Source of the DNA: a virus
IMG/VR virus record: IMGVR_UViG_3300009514_000001
Coordinates: 1 to 64,000 of that record
Strand: one strand, 5' to 3'
Length of the DNA: 64,000 nt
Each line of letters opens with the position of its first letter. Position 1 is the stretch's first letter. Below the pieces are notes generated by a model that had not been told where the DNA came from, searched no databases, and saw only the letters and a program-made list of their open reading frames with translations. Shown here piece after piece: positions 24,012 to 32,254 of the stretch. The translations under genes and the position numbers were made by a program.

Positions 24012-24355
24012 AAGAAAAGACCATGAATGCCAGAGTCACGAGAACGATGCTCGGGTTCGAGGACCACGGCATTCTGACCGCCCTTGTGGACGTCACCTTT
24101 GCTGATGGCGGACAGGGCTTCGGTGGTCTGTTCCTCGACAACGCCAACCTCGCCTGGTTCGTCAAGGCGTCCTCAAGGCGGTGGGTGTCGACAAGTGGGG
24201 AAGCCTCAAGGGCAAGCCGTGTCGAGTTAGGGGCACCGCCGTGAAGCTCACGGCCATTGGCCACTTCATCGACGACGAGTGGTTCGACATTACGAACCCG
24301 CCTCCAGTCGACTCGGAGAACGTCCCCGCCCCCGATAAGGGATACGAGATCGTCT
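24008..24355 (+). pseudogene. Conserved-type phage gene with one frameshift
   Basis: M-K-E-K-T-M-N-A-R-V-T-R-T-M-L-G-F-E-D-H runs to A-W-F-V-K near 24166; one missing G in AAGGCGTCC breaks it from G-V-L-K-A-V-G-V-D-K-W-G and the rest, ending at the TAG at 24353-24355. The repaired 116-residue product (with G-H-I/G-H-F and D-D-E-W-F-D) matches a small protein type common in phages, function unknown. Likely an indel. Confidence 0.65.
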
Positions 24356-24357
24356 AG

Positions 24358-24385
24358 GTCCTGAGGAGATTCGGAACCCGTACTA
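24358..24385 (+). promoter_or_regulatory. Phage-type promoter, GTCCTG-N16-GTACTA
   Basis: GTCCTG 24358-24363, GTACTA 24380-24385, exact 16-base spacing, 27 bases before the ligase C-half ATG. Confidence 0.65.
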
Positions 24386-24412
24386 GAAGATAGAACAGCC
24401 AATGAGGAGACC

Positions 24413-25252
24413 ATGAACATTCTCGACATGTTTGGTGACGAGGAAGACCAGGCCCAGCTGACCAGCCAGCCAATCGCCATCCCCACCCACTGCCCGGAGT
24501 GCGAGTTCCCGCTCCGGATGGACGGGGAGTACCTGGTGTGCAAGAACGGCAAGGCCTGTCCCGCTCAGGTGACGGGGGCAATGAAAGCCTGGATTTCCAA
24601 GCTGGGCATCCTTCACTTCGGCACCTCTCTCATCGAGGCCATCGTCGAATCCGGCTTGGCCAAGACTGTTCCCGACCTCTACCGACTCAAGGCGCCCCAG
24701 GTGGCGGCACTGACGATGTCCGGCCGGCGCGTCGGCGACAGCACGGCCCACACTGCCCTCTCCAACCTACACGCCAAGAAGGACCTGGCTCTGGCTACTA
24801 TGGTCGGTTCCCTGGGCATCCCGATGGTTGCCCGAAGCATGTGCAAGACCATCGCCCAGGGAGGTTTCGATACCATCGACCTGATGATGGTGGCCAAGGT
24901 CGACGACGTGGCCGCCATCCCGGGTGTCGGCCAGAGCAAGGCCGAGAGCTTTGTTGCCGGCATCGCCGAGCGCAAGGAGATCATCGAAGACCTCCTGGAG
25001 GTGGGAGTCACCATCAAGGCGGCGGCCGACGGACCCCTCAGGGGCAAGCTCTTCTGCATGACCGGGTTCCGCTCGAAGGAGATGGAAGAGGCCATCGAAG
25101 ACGCTGGCGGCATCATCAAGTCGGGCGTCAGCCGCAAGCTCGATTTTCTGGTTGCGGACGACCCGGATTCGACCAGCGGCAAGCCCAAGAAGGCCCGCAG
25201 GTACGGCGTACCCATCATCGACAAGGCGACACTCTGGGGGATGGTATCGTGA
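24413..25252 (+). CDS. ligA: NAD-dependent DNA ligase, C-terminal subunit (Zn, HhH, BRCT), 279 aa
   Basis: Completes the ligase begun at 17641. Residues 25-50 hold a four-Cys-type zinc finger (H-C-P-E-C-E-F-P and C-K-N-G-K-A-C-P-A-Q). Repeated helix-hairpin-helix elements follow (L-G-I-P-M-V-A-R-S, A-A-I-P-G-V-G-Q-S-K-A), then a C-terminal BRCT domain (G-K-L-F-C-M-T-G-F-R-S-K-E, G-G-I-I-K-S-G-V-S-R-K, L-D-F-L-V-A-D-D). It has its own promoter (24358-24385) and start ATG at 24413 behind GAGGAG. Expected to bind DNA and clamp it for the catalytic half. Confidence 0.92.
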   Translation: MNILDMFGDEEDQAQLTSQPIAIPTHCPECEFPLRMDGEYLVCKNGKACPAQVTGAMKAWISKLGILHFGTSLIEAIVESGLAKTVPDLYRLKAPQVAALTMSGRRVGDSTAHTALSNLHAKKDLALATMVGSLGIPMVARSMCKTIAQGGFDTIDLMMVAKVDDVAAIPGVGQSKAESFVAGIAERKEIIEDLLEVGVTIKAAADGPLRGKLFCMTGFRSKEMEEAIEDAGGIIKSGVSRKLDFLVADDPDSTSGKPKKARRYGVPIIDKATLWGMVS

Positions 25253-25515
25253 ATGACCATACACTCGTCGATGCCCTCCTAGAGGGCATCTGTGACAACC
25301 TCGAACGACATCAGGCAAAGGCCCAAGGACCGAAAAGCGAGGTCAAGAAGTTCGCTCAACTCGTCCGAAAAGAGTTGGAAAACGATGTCCTGGCAAGAGT
25401 CTCCCGAAGCCAAGCCAACGAGTTGCGTCTGGAGTTTGTTCGCGCCCTCGACTTCTGCCTCCACTGTGGTGAGGACACCCGAGACCGTGTCTGCTACTGC
25501 TACCGAGACGAATGA
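25249..25515 (+). CDS. Small protein with C-terminal Cys cluster, 88 aa, GTG start
   Basis: GTG at 25249 overlaps the ligase stop. Helical body, then C-L-H-C-G-E-D-T-R-D-R-V-C-Y-C, a four-Cys zinc knuckle. Unknown function; co-translated with the ligase subunit. Confidence 0.65.
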   Translation: MNDHTLVDALLEGICDNLERHQAKAQGPKSEVKKFAQLVRKELENDVLARVSRSQANELRLEFVRALDFCLHCGEDTRDRVCYCYRDE

Positions 25516-25521
25516 GGTGTC

Positions 25522-25953
25522 ATGGCTACCGCCCTCACTACCGCCCGCACTCTGGTCCAGATGGACCTGCCGCCACCCCCAGGCATTGATGACTGGGCCG
25601 CTCCGGAGGGTGTCCTCTCCCCCACGGAGGTGAAGGAGCTGCGTATTGGCCGCAAGCTCTTGATGCACGGCTGGGTCGAGTTCGGCTACCCTGAGGACTC
25701 CCTCTCCCGACGAGGGGTTGTACACCCCGTGGAGGGGCCTCCCCTGGAGGTCTACTTCATCGGCTGGCGGTACCGATGCGAGGGTGTCCGCACACCTGGG
25801 CACAAGGCCGGCTGGTCGGGCGTAGACCACTGGGACCCGGGCTCGCCTTCGGAGTTCTCCATGAAACGGAGAGTTCTCGTCGTGCAGGTCAAGAGGGGAC
25901 CTGGGTCGAGGATTGAGGAAACCCTCCCCTCTCAAGTGACGAGGAAGAGATGA
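25522..25953 (+). CDS. Hypothetical phage protein, 143 aa
   Basis: Starts M-A-T-A-L-T-T-A-R-T behind GAGGTGTC. Contains L-P-P-P-P-G-I-D-D-W and a beta-rich centre (Y-F-I-G-W-R-Y-R-C). Stop overlaps the next ATG. No family recognised. Confidence 0.65.
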   Translation: MATALTTARTLVQMDLPPPPGIDDWAAPEGVLSPTEVKELRIGRKLLMHGWVEFGYPEDSLSRRGVVHPVEGPPLEVYFIGWRYRCEGVRTPGHKAGWSGVDHWDPGSPSEFSMKRRVLVVQVKRGPGSRIEETLPSQVTRKR

Positions 25954-26084
25954 CCATCCAGGTCGAACAAGAGATGTACGGATGGACCCTGGAGCCCCTA
26001 CGGAACCAGACTCGGGACATGGAAGAGTTTGCTCAGAAGATAAACGACTTCCTTGTCGCAATGGGGATTGACGCCCCGACCTGA
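25950..26084 (+). CDS. 44-residue protein
   Basis: ATG at 25950 in an ATGA overlap; reads M-T-I-Q-V-E-Q-E-M-Y-G-W-T-L and ends G-I-D-A-P-T. Overlap and composition support it. A GGGCC-TTTGA-GGCCC hairpin follows before the HU gene. Confidence 0.6.
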   Translation: MTIQVEQEMYGWTLEPLRNQTRDMEEFAQKINDFLVAMGIDAPT

Positions 26085-26159
26085 CGACGGTAAGGTCCGC
26101 GGCGCTACTCATTTAGAGCCACGGGCCTTTGAGGCCCCTCACTCCCCGAGGAGGGAACC

Positions 26160-26438
26160 ATGAACAAGAATGAACTGATCACCGCCGTCCACAACAACAA
26201 TGACAACCTCACCAAGAAGCAGGTGGAGCAAGTCATCTCCACCTTCTTCAACGTGACCGCCAACGAGCTGAAGTCCGGCGGCGCGGTCAGATACCACGGA
26301 TTCGGTTCGTTCACCGTCTCCCAGCGGAACGCTCGTAAGGGCCGCAATCCGCAGACCGGCAAAGCCATGAACATTCCGGCCAAGAGAATCGTGAAGTTCA
26401 AAGCCGCCAAGACTCTCTCGGAAACCGTCAACGTCTGA
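26160..26438 (+). CDS. HU/IHF-family DNA-binding protein, 92 aa
   Basis: Complete HU fold: N-terminal M-N-K-N-E-L-I-T-A-V, dimer helix K-K-Q-V-E-Q-V-I-S-T-F-F, the F-G-S-F-T-V beta hinge and the DNA-binding arm with R-N-A-R-K-G-R-N-P-Q-T-G (the R-x-G-R-N-P signature), then I-P-A-K-R-I-V-K-F-K. About standard length (90). Bends and compacts DNA as a dimer. Preceded by GAGGAGG and followed by a terminator. Confidence 0.93.
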   Translation: MNKNELITAVHNNNDNLTKKQVEQVISTFFNVTANELKSGGAVRYHGFGSFTVSQRNARKGRNPQTGKAMNIPAKRIVKFKAAKTLSETVNV

Positions 26439-26464
26439 GCCGACAGTCGACCGAGAGCACCATA

Positions 26465-26495
26465 GAGAGGGGACTCTGACCCAGGGTCCCCTCTC
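26465..26495 (+). terminator. Terminator hairpin after HU gene
   Basis: GAGAGGGGAC (26465-26474) pairs with GTCCCCTCTC (26486-26495), followed by CTCGTTTCGAGG, itself able to pair. Confidence 0.65.
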
Positions 26496-26514
26496 CTCGT
26501 TTCGAGGAGGTACC

Positions 26515-26547
26515 ATGAGCCTCGTCAGCTCAAACCCCTACTCCTGA
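26515..26547 (+). CDS. Ten-residue leader peptide upstream of glutamine synthetase
   Basis: ATG at 26515 has an unusually strong GAGGAGG site and reads M-S-L-V-S-S-N-P-Y-S before TGA; the synthetase ATG follows ten bases later. The strong site for so short a frame suggests translational coupling or attenuation rather than chance. Not proven to be translated. Confidence 0.4.
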   Translation: MSLVSSNPYS

Positions 26548-26557
26548 GGATACCAGC

Positions 26558-27688
26558 ATGATCATCGAGTATATCTGGATTGACGGAACCGGGCCAACGC
26601 CCCAGCTCCGAAGCAAGACCAAGGTCGACAACAACAACAAGTCCCGGCTGGTGACAGAAGCCGTCCAGGACGGATTGGTAGCCACCGACGACGACGACAA
26701 CATCCCAGAGAACCTGCGTGAGTGCTATCTCGGCCCTGTCTGGGGCGCCGACGGCAGTTCGACGAACCAGGCGGCAGGAAAGGACTCCGACATCATCCTC
26801 GTCCCTGTCTGCTCAGTACGGGACCCGTTCCGGGCCAACGCCTTCCTGAACCTTTGTGAGGTCCTCGACAGCAAGGGAGAGCCTCACTCAAGCAACACCC
26901 GGGCGAAATTCCGAAAAGTCCTCACCCCACGGAGGCACTTCCAGCCTTGGCTCGGCCTGGAGCAGGAGTACACCCTCCTGACGCTCTCTAACCACGTGTC
27001 CTTGGATGCCAAGGGCAACACGGCCTTCGTCCTGGACCCCCTCGGGTTTGTAGCTCAGAAGGGCTACCCCAGACCCCAGGGTCCCTACTATTGTGGGGTC
27101 GGAGCCAACAACATCTACGGCCGAGGGGTCTACGAGGAATTCCTCAAGGCCACCTCCCTCGCCGGCATTGCCATCACGGGGGCCAACTGGGAGGTCATGC
27201 CTGGACAGGCTGAGTTCCAGGTCTCTGCCCCGGAAGCTCTCCTGACCTGCGACCATCTCTGGCTCGCCAGGTGGATTATCCAGCGCGTCGCGGAGGACCA
27301 CAGGGCCGTCGTGTCCTTCGATCCCAAACCGGCCGATGGTGACTGGAACGGCGCCGGTATGCACGCCAACTTCTCCACCGGGGTGATGCGAAGCCGGGAT
27401 GGACTCGACGTCATCAAAGAGGCCTGTGACCAGCTCGAAGAGCACGTCCAAAAGCACCTAGACGCCTACGGCGAGGGCTACGAACGTCGCCTCACGGGCG
27501 ACCACGAGACGTGCTCCTTCCAAGAGTACCGGTGGGGCATCGCTGACCGGACGGCCAGCGTCCGCATCCCCCTCCAAGTCAAGGAGGATGGCAAGGGCTA
27601 CCTAGAGGACCGTCGGCCAAACGCCAACGCCGACCCGTACAACGTCGGCCGGGTCCTCGTCGACACCATCTGTCGTCGGTTCACCTAG
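26558..27688 (+). CDS. glnII: Type II (eukaryote-like) glutamine synthetase, 376 aa
   Basis: Catalyses glutamate + NH3 + ATP to glutamine. GSII hallmarks along the whole length: W-I-D-G-T-G and L-R-S-K-T-K in the N-terminal beta-grasp, W-G-A-D-G-S-S-T, V-C-S-V-R-D-P-F-R, the Glu-rich G-L-E-Q-E-Y, the N-W-E-V-M-P-G-Q metal/substrate motif, the ATP-site D-P-K-P-x-x-G-D-W-N-G-A-G-M-H, and R-T-A-S-V-R-I-P near the end. Length matches GSII (about 340-375) rather than bacterial GSI (about 470). No adenylylation tyrosine segment is expected in this type. As a phage-borne metabolic gene it could support nucleotide synthesis during infection. Confidence 0.92.
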   Translation: MIIEYIWIDGTGPTPQLRSKTKVDNNNKSRLVTEAVQDGLVATDDDDNIPENLRECYLGPVWGADGSSTNQAAGKDSDIILVPVCSVRDPFRANAFLNLCEVLDSKGEPHSSNTRAKFRKVLTPRRHFQPWLGLEQEYTLLTLSNHVSLDAKGNTAFVLDPLGFVAQKGYPRPQGPYYCGVGANNIYGRGVYEEFLKATSLAGIAITGANWEVMPGQAEFQVSAPEALLTCDHLWLARWIIQRVAEDHRAVVSFDPKPADGDWNGAGMHANFSTGVMRSRDGLDVIKEACDQLEEHVQKHLDAYGEGYERRLTGDHETCSFQEYRWGIADRTASVRIPLQVKEDGKGYLEDRRPNANADPYNVGRVLVDTICRRFT

Positions 27689-27696
27689 CAGCCTGA

Positions 27697-27731
27697 CCAA
27701 CGCTTTCTGAAAAAATTGCAGAAAGCGTTGG
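27697..27731. terminator. Perfect 13-bp hairpin after glutamine synthetase
   Basis: CCAACGCTTTCTG (27697-27709), loop of nine bases, CAGAAAGCGTTGG (27719-27731). No U tract on either strand. Confidence 0.55.
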
Positions 27732-27733
27732 GG

Positions 27734-27785
27734 GTCCGGTGTGGGTCCCTCCTCCGTATTAAGAGGAGGAGACCCACACTGGACC
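27734..27785 (+). promoter_or_regulatory. Promoter GTCCGG-N16-GTATTA inside a long inverted repeat
   Basis: GTCCGG 27734-27739 and GTATTA 27756-27761 with 16-base spacer. The same stretch is a near-perfect inverted repeat: GGTCCGGTGTGGGTC...CTCCTC (27733-27754) pairs with GAGGAG...GACCCACACTGGACC (27763-27785), leaving the GTATTA in the loop. Read-through RNA would fold into a long hairpin while RNA started here would not. Heads the NYN gene. Confidence 0.65.
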
Positions 27786-27795
27786 CGGAGAGGAG

Positions 27796-28743
27796 ATGAT
27801 GACCTCTGACGCCGCTGCACTTTTCGTCGACTTTGAAAACCTCTACTACCGCCTCTTGGACGCACCGTTCAGTCTACGAGGAGACGAGGCCCTCTCGAAG
27901 TCCCTTGACGTCCTGAACGAACTTCGAGACGCCGCCCGCAAGAGTGGCCACTCCCTCATCGTCGAGCGCTGCTATGCCGACTGGGAGTTGATGCCGATGA
28001 CTGCTCAGAGGCAGCTCCAAATCGCTGGAATCCTTCCCAGGTACGTCGACTCTCGCCGCAAGAAGAACTCGGCCGACATCGAGATGAGCCTCGACGTCCT
28101 GAATGTCGTCCTCACCAGGCCCGAGATAACCTTCGTCATCCTAGTCGGCGGGGACCGGGACTACCTGCCCATCCTGAGGCGTCTGAAGGAACACCACCGA
28201 TCCGTTCGCATCGGCTCCCTCAAGGAGTCCCTCTCCGGAGACATGCGGGAGTTCGCCAACACCTACTCCCTGGCCGACGTGGTCGAACTGAACCAGTGGG
28301 TTGAGAGCAAGGAAAAGATTCCCTCGGCTGAAGAAAGCCTCGTAGAGGTCCAGGACGTCGTGGTTGAGGACCTTGTGGTTGAGGACCTTGAGCCGATCGC
28401 TGTCGAAAAGACGCCCAAGACCGCCCCACCTGTAGAGCAGAACCACAACACGAGGAAGGCCCAGAGCATCGAGGTCGGTGAGTGGCACGAACGCTACATC
28501 CGGGCCATGTTGGACTTTCTACGAGACCACGGGTACGACGAGGTCCACATGGGGCCCTACCTTCGCTGGCTGAACCACTCTGGTCGCTTCGACCTAGTCA
28601 GCCACCGCGAACAGAGGAAAGTACTCGACGACCTCCAGGCCCTCGGTGCGGTGAACATCGAGAGCCGGCGCGCCTACGAGGGCCACACCTTTGGTGTAGC
28701 CCACATTGACTGGAACCACAGCCTGGTTCAGTCCGCAAACTAA
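27796..28743 (+). CDS. NYN/LabA-like RNase-fold protein with C-terminal LOTUS-like domain, 315 aa
   Basis: PIN-like NYN domain: A-L-F-V-D-F-E-N-L (residues about 7-15), K-N-S-A-D-I-E-M-S-L-D and V-G-G-D-R-D-Y-L-P-I-L supply the usual acidic residues of this nuclease fold. An acidic linker (about 175-225) includes a 15-bp tandem duplication (28360-28389, V-V-E-D-L twice). The C-terminal 80 residues (Y-I-R-A-M-L-D-F-L-R, Y-L-R-W-L-N) look like a small winged-helix OST-HTH/LOTUS domain that binds RNA. Probable ribonuclease or RNA regulator. Confidence 0.8.
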   Translation: MMTSDAAALFVDFENLYYRLLDAPFSLRGDEALSKSLDVLNELRDAARKSGHSLIVERCYADWELMPMTAQRQLQIAGILPRYVDSRRKKNSADIEMSLDVLNVVLTRPEITFVILVGGDRDYLPILRRLKEHHRSVRIGSLKESLSGDMREFANTYSLADVVELNQWVESKEKIPSAEESLVEVQDVVVEDLVVEDLEPIAVEKTPKTAPPVEQNHNTRKAQSIEVGEWHERYIRAMLDFLRDHGYDEVHMGPYLRWLNHSGRFDLVSHREQRKVLDDLQALGAVNIESRRAYEGHTFGVAHIDWNHSLVQSAN

Positions 28744-28752
28744 GGAGACCAC

Positions 28753-29184
28753 ATGTCGCGCTACAAGTTCGAGCCCGGAACCAAAGTCCTCTACCTGGCC
28801 GGAGAGGACATCATCGAGACCACCATCGAGAGGCTCGGCTCAGGCCATCCGGAGATGGGTCCGTCCTACCTCATCACCGTCGGTGAGAGTGACGAGAGTG
28901 AGATCGTGGAGGTCTACGGGGACCATCTCCTGCCCCAGTTGGGGTTGGAGCGAGACAAGACCAAGCCCGCGGGCGTCGTCCGCTACACCTTCCGCGACGA
29001 CAAGGGCCAGCAGTGCTCCCTGGAGTTCAACCGTCACAAGGACAGCGGAATGCTCTGGGTCGGCATCGAGGTCAACCTCCAGGGCACCAAGCTCGTCGCC
29101 GGACGCATGTGTCTCAACCGAGCCCAGGCGATGGTCATCGCCCCCCTGCTCGCTCAGTTCGCCGTGAGCGGGACCCTCTCGTGA
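28753..29184 (+). CDS. Hypothetical phage protein, 143 aa
   Basis: Nine bases after the NYN stop, with AAGGAG. N-terminal beta barrel-like start (G-T-K-V-L-Y-L-A-G-E-D-I), and a C-terminal half with W-V-G-I-E-V-N-L. Its TGA overlaps the next GTG. No family recognised. Confidence 0.65.
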   Translation: MSRYKFEPGTKVLYLAGEDIIETTIERLGSGHPEMGPSYLITVGESDESEIVEVYGDHLLPQLGLERDKTKPAGVVRYTFRDDKGQQCSLEFNRHKDSGMLWVGIEVNLQGTKLVAGRMCLNRAQAMVIAPLLAQFAVSGTLS

Positions 29185-29432
29185 GCGTGGTCGAGGAATT
29201 CAGGAAGCTCTGGGAGCAGAAGCACATTGACGCCACCGCTTTCTGGCTGGCAGTGGCTGAGGGGATAGATGAACGAGGCGAGGAGACCGAGTGGGAGCTA
29301 CTTCAGGGGCTGAGGACTTGGCCGGATGGAGTTGCCCACGGGTTGAGGAGCTTCTCGTCAAACATGCAAAAGGGGAGGATACCTTCACAGGCAGTTCTCA
29401 CTACAACGCCAGGACCAACTGTCACACCCTAG
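29181..29432 (+). CDS. Hypothetical protein, 83 aa, GTG start
   Basis: GTG at 29181 overlaps the preceding stop. Reads M-S-V-V-E-E-F-R-K-L-W-E-Q-K. The last 20 codons are Thr and Pro rich and the gene ends at the edge of the low-GC insertion element, so the C-terminus may have been altered by it. Confidence 0.55.
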   Translation: MSVVEEFRKLWEQKHIDATAFWLAVAEGIDERGEETEWELLQGLRTWPDGVAHGLRSFSSNMQKGRIPSQAVLTTTPGPTVTP

Positions 29433-29529
29433 GGTACACAAACTGTACCCGCTAACTTAACAATTTCTGTCTAAATCTCACTTTTTCTCGGTAGTGTAGT
29501 TATACCAACCCCCTAAGTAGGTGAAGGTC
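29432..29529. promoter_or_regulatory. AT-rich left border of the IS607 element with a dyad
   Basis: Dyad GGGTACA-CAAAC-TGTACCC (29432-29450), then AT-rich DNA. CTCACT, 17 bases, TTATAC (ending at about 29509) is a possible promoter for the element's genes. GC drops sharply here compared with 1-29 kb. Confidence 0.4.
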
Positions 29530-29751
29530 ATGATGAGGAAAGCCATGATTGTCCGAGTTACCGCAACCGAGTTTGAAACTGACCAGGGGAGGGTGTTCCC
29601 GCACCCTGTCCCCTTTGAGGAAGATCAGGTGCCTTCCGTCGAGGACTTCCAGAAATGGTACGACCATTGGTTTGCCCTTTTCTGCGATGAGTTCTCGGGA
29701 GAGAGAATCGCCGTGCTGCCAAAGAGAGGAGAGGATGCCGAAGAAGGATAA
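29530..29751 (+). CDS. Small IS-associated protein, 73 aa
   Basis: ATG at 29530 behind GTGAAGGTC; reads M-M-R-K-A-M-I-V-R-V-T-A and overlaps tnpA by 17 bases. Acidic, Trp/Phe rich (W-Y-D-H-W-F-A-L-F). Not a known IS607 component; may be a regulator of transposition or an unrelated small gene. Confidence 0.5.
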   Translation: MMRKAMIVRVTATEFETDQGRVFPHPVPFEEDQVPSVEDFQKWYDHWFALFCDEFSGERIAVLPKRGEDAEEG

Positions 29752-30361
29752 ACTTCTGTCTCTCGGCAAAGCCTCCACTTTGCTAGGTCTTCACCCAAAC
29801 ACACTCCGCAACTGGAGTAATGAGGGGAAGATCAAGTCCGTCCGAACGCCTGGGGGTCACCGTAAGTTCCCCCTCTCGGAGGTCCAGAAGCATATGGGGC
29901 TGGAGTCCTCTGAGGATCAACCAGGAAACCGCACCGCCATCTACTGCCGTGTCAGCAGTCACGACCAGAAGAAAAAAGGTGATCTAGAACGCCAGGCGGG
30001 CCGGGTGAGTTCTTACTGCGTCCAGAAAAGCTACCAGGTGGTTGATGTCCTCCAAGATGTCGGGTCTGGTATGTCTGAGAATCGACCTCGTTTGCGTAAG
30101 CTATTCAAGTTGGTGGACGACCACCAAATTGACCGGGTGGTCGTCGAGCACAAGGACCGCCTGACCCGGTTCGGTTTCGGTCTCTTGCAAGCCTACTTCG
30201 GGAGTCACGGAGTGGCCATCGAGTGGACAGAGGAGACTCTGGGGAAATCCTACGAGGAAGAGTTGGTGGAGGACATCTTGTCCCTCATGGCGTCCTTCTC
30301 CGCCCGCATCTACGGCAAGCGTTCCGCTGAAAACAGGAAGAAAGCCCAGGATAATAAATGA
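29735..30361 (+). CDS. tnpA: IS607-family transposase TnpA (serine recombinase), 208 aa
   Basis: N-terminal MerR-like helix-turn-helix (residues about 8-52, L-S-L-G-K-A-S-T-L-L-G-L-H-P-N-T-L-R-N-W), then the resolvase domain with catalytic serine S74 in Y-C-R-V-S-S-H-D-Q, the R-L/R-x-x-R region (R-P-R-L-R-K-L) and D-R-L-T-R-F. Normal length for the family. Start at 29735 with GAGGA upstream. IS607 recombinases move the element as a circular intermediate with little target specificity. Confidence 0.9.
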   Translation: MPKKDKLLSLGKASTLLGLHPNTLRNWSNEGKIKSVRTPGGHRKFPLSEVQKHMGLESSEDQPGNRTAIYCRVSSHDQKKKGDLERQAGRVSSYCVQKSYQVVDVLQDVGSGMSENRPRLRKLFKLVDDHQIDRVVVEHKDRLTRFGFGLLQAYFGSHGVAIEWTEETLGKSYEEELVEDILSLMASFSARIYGKRSAENRKKAQDNK

Positions 30362-31080
30362 AAATGAGAGTCTGTATCCCATATTTCGGCGCGAAGTTTA
30401 TGAGAGCACCTCACTACCCGGCCCCTCAACACGACACCATTGTGGAGCCTTTTTGTGGGGGTGCGGGTTATTCTCTGAGACATCACATGAAAAAGGTGAT
30501 TCTATTTGACAAGAGTGAGTACGTCGTTGGTGCCTGGAGGTTCCTTCTCAGATCTCCAAAAAAAGAAATACTCAATTTGCCCCTTCTGGAACCTGGTGAG
30601 GACGTATCCGATCTGAGCATCTGCCAAGAGGCAAAGTGGTTGATCGGGTTTTGGATCAATCAGGGATCTGCGGTTCCGAAGAGGACTATGGGGGGCAGGC
30701 GGTCAAATAGAAGATTCGGAACCTGGGGAGATGCTGCCCGTCAGCGACTTGCTGACCAAGTTGGATCCCTTCGTCACTGGGAAATAAATCAGGGGAGTTA
30801 CACAGAAGTGCCTGATATTAAAGCGACTTGGTTTATAGACCCTCCATACCAAATCCAGGGTAAACATTACCCCCACCGCATCGGGGACTATACGGGTTTG
30901 GCTTTATGGTGTCGGAGCCGAAGAGGTCAGGTGATGGTGTGCGAAAGTGAAGGCGCAGACTGGCTTCCTTTCTCTCCTGTCACAACTGTCGTCGGTGCCA
31001 CGCACCGAAAGACAACCGAAGTTCTCTGGACAAACAAAAACGAGGCATTGGTTCCTCCTATCCACAAGGTGGATAAGTAG
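30358..31080 (+). CDS. Dam-like N6-adenine DNA methyltransferase, 240 aa
   Basis: Motifs in the alpha (Dam/DpnM) order: I-P-Y-F-G-A-K near the start, SAM-binding V-E-P-F-C-G-G-A-G-Y-S-L, and catalytic D-P-P-Y-Q near residue 161. The ATG overlaps the tnpA stop as ATGA, so it is translated with the transposase and behaves as element cargo. It could protect DNA from restriction or mark element junctions. Start codon alternatives M1 and M3 are equivalent. Confidence 0.88.
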   Translation: MKMRVCIPYFGAKFMRAPHYPAPQHDTIVEPFCGGAGYSLRHHMKKVILFDKSEYVVGAWRFLLRSPKKEILNLPLLEPGEDVSDLSICQEAKWLIGFWINQGSAVPKRTMGGRRSNRRFGTWGDAARQRLADQVGSLRHWEINQGSYTEVPDIKATWFIDPPYQIQGKHYPHRIGDYTGLALWCRSRRGQVMVCESEGADWLPFSPVTTVVGATHRKTTEVLWTNKNEALVPPIHKVDK

Positions 31081-31140
31081 TTATGTCTGTCGTCCAAAGG
31101 GCATACAAGGTTGAGATCGACCCCAATAACAAGCAACGCA

Positions 31141-31166
31141 CCGCTCTGCGGTGCCGCTCTGCGGTG
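31141..31166 (+). repeat. Tandem duplication, 2 x 13 bp, in tnpB
   Basis: CCGCTCTGCGGTG twice in a row. Not a multiple of three, so it shifts the tnpB frame. Confidence 0.95.
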
Positions 31167-32254
31167 CCACGCTGGTTGTGCCAGGTGGGCATTCAATTGG
31201 GGACTCTCCCGTAAAATCGAGTCCTACAAGGAGACGAGGAAGTCCCCGAACAACATCGAGCTTCATCGGGAGTTGAATAAGCTCAAGAGGGCCGACCCAG
31301 AGAACGGTGGAATTCCCTGGATGTACAACGTCTCGAAGTGCGCACCACAGGAAGCTCTCCGAGACCTGGATAAAGCGTTCAAGAGCTTCTTCAGACGCTG
31401 TAAGAAGGGGGCCAAGAGAAAAGGTTTCCCTCGGTTTAAATCTCGTCGGAAGAGTCCCCTCAAATTTCGCCTCACAGGGGCTATCAGGACTTCCGAAGAC
31501 GGCAAACAGATCAAACTCCCCAACTTGGGGTGGATCCGGCTCAAAGAGACCGGGTACCTCCCAGGACCCGAGAGGAAAGAAGTGAAAATCCAGTCGGCAT
31601 CACTCTCTGAGCGAGCCGGAAGGTGGTTCGTTTCTCTGACCTGTAAAGTAGAGGTTCCTGATACCGCACCACGACCGAGAACCAAAGTCGTTGGGGTGGA
31701 TGTTGGAATCAAATCTCTTGCGGTGACGAGCGACGGACAGGTGTTCGAGAATCCGAAAGCCCTGGCTCGTGTGCAACGCCGCTTGCGGCGAGCACAAAAG
31801 GCACTGGCTAGGAAACAGAAGGGCAGTAGGAATCGGGAGAAGGCACGTAGGAGAGTTGCGAAGCTCTACTATCGGGTGTCGTGCATCCGACAAGATGCTC
31901 TACACAAAGCCACCAGTGAGATCGTGAAGGGCGCAGATGTAGTCTGCATCGAGTCCCTGAACGTCTCTGGGATGTTGAAGAACAGGAAACTCTCTCGTGC
32001 TCTTTCTGACGCATCCCTGTCGGAGTTCTTGCGTCAGTTGGCCTACAAGGCTGAGTGGGCCGGTGTTGAGGTGGTAGAGGCCGACAGGTTCTACCCATCG
32101 AGCAAGACCTGTTCTGGGTGTGGTCACGTCAAACAGGACTTGTCTTTGTCTGATCGTACCTACTCTTGTGGGGAGTGTGGTTTGGTGATGGACCGAGACC
32201 TGAATGCCGCAATCAATTTGAAAAACTTGGCCCCGAGTTCCGGGGTGTCAGCCT

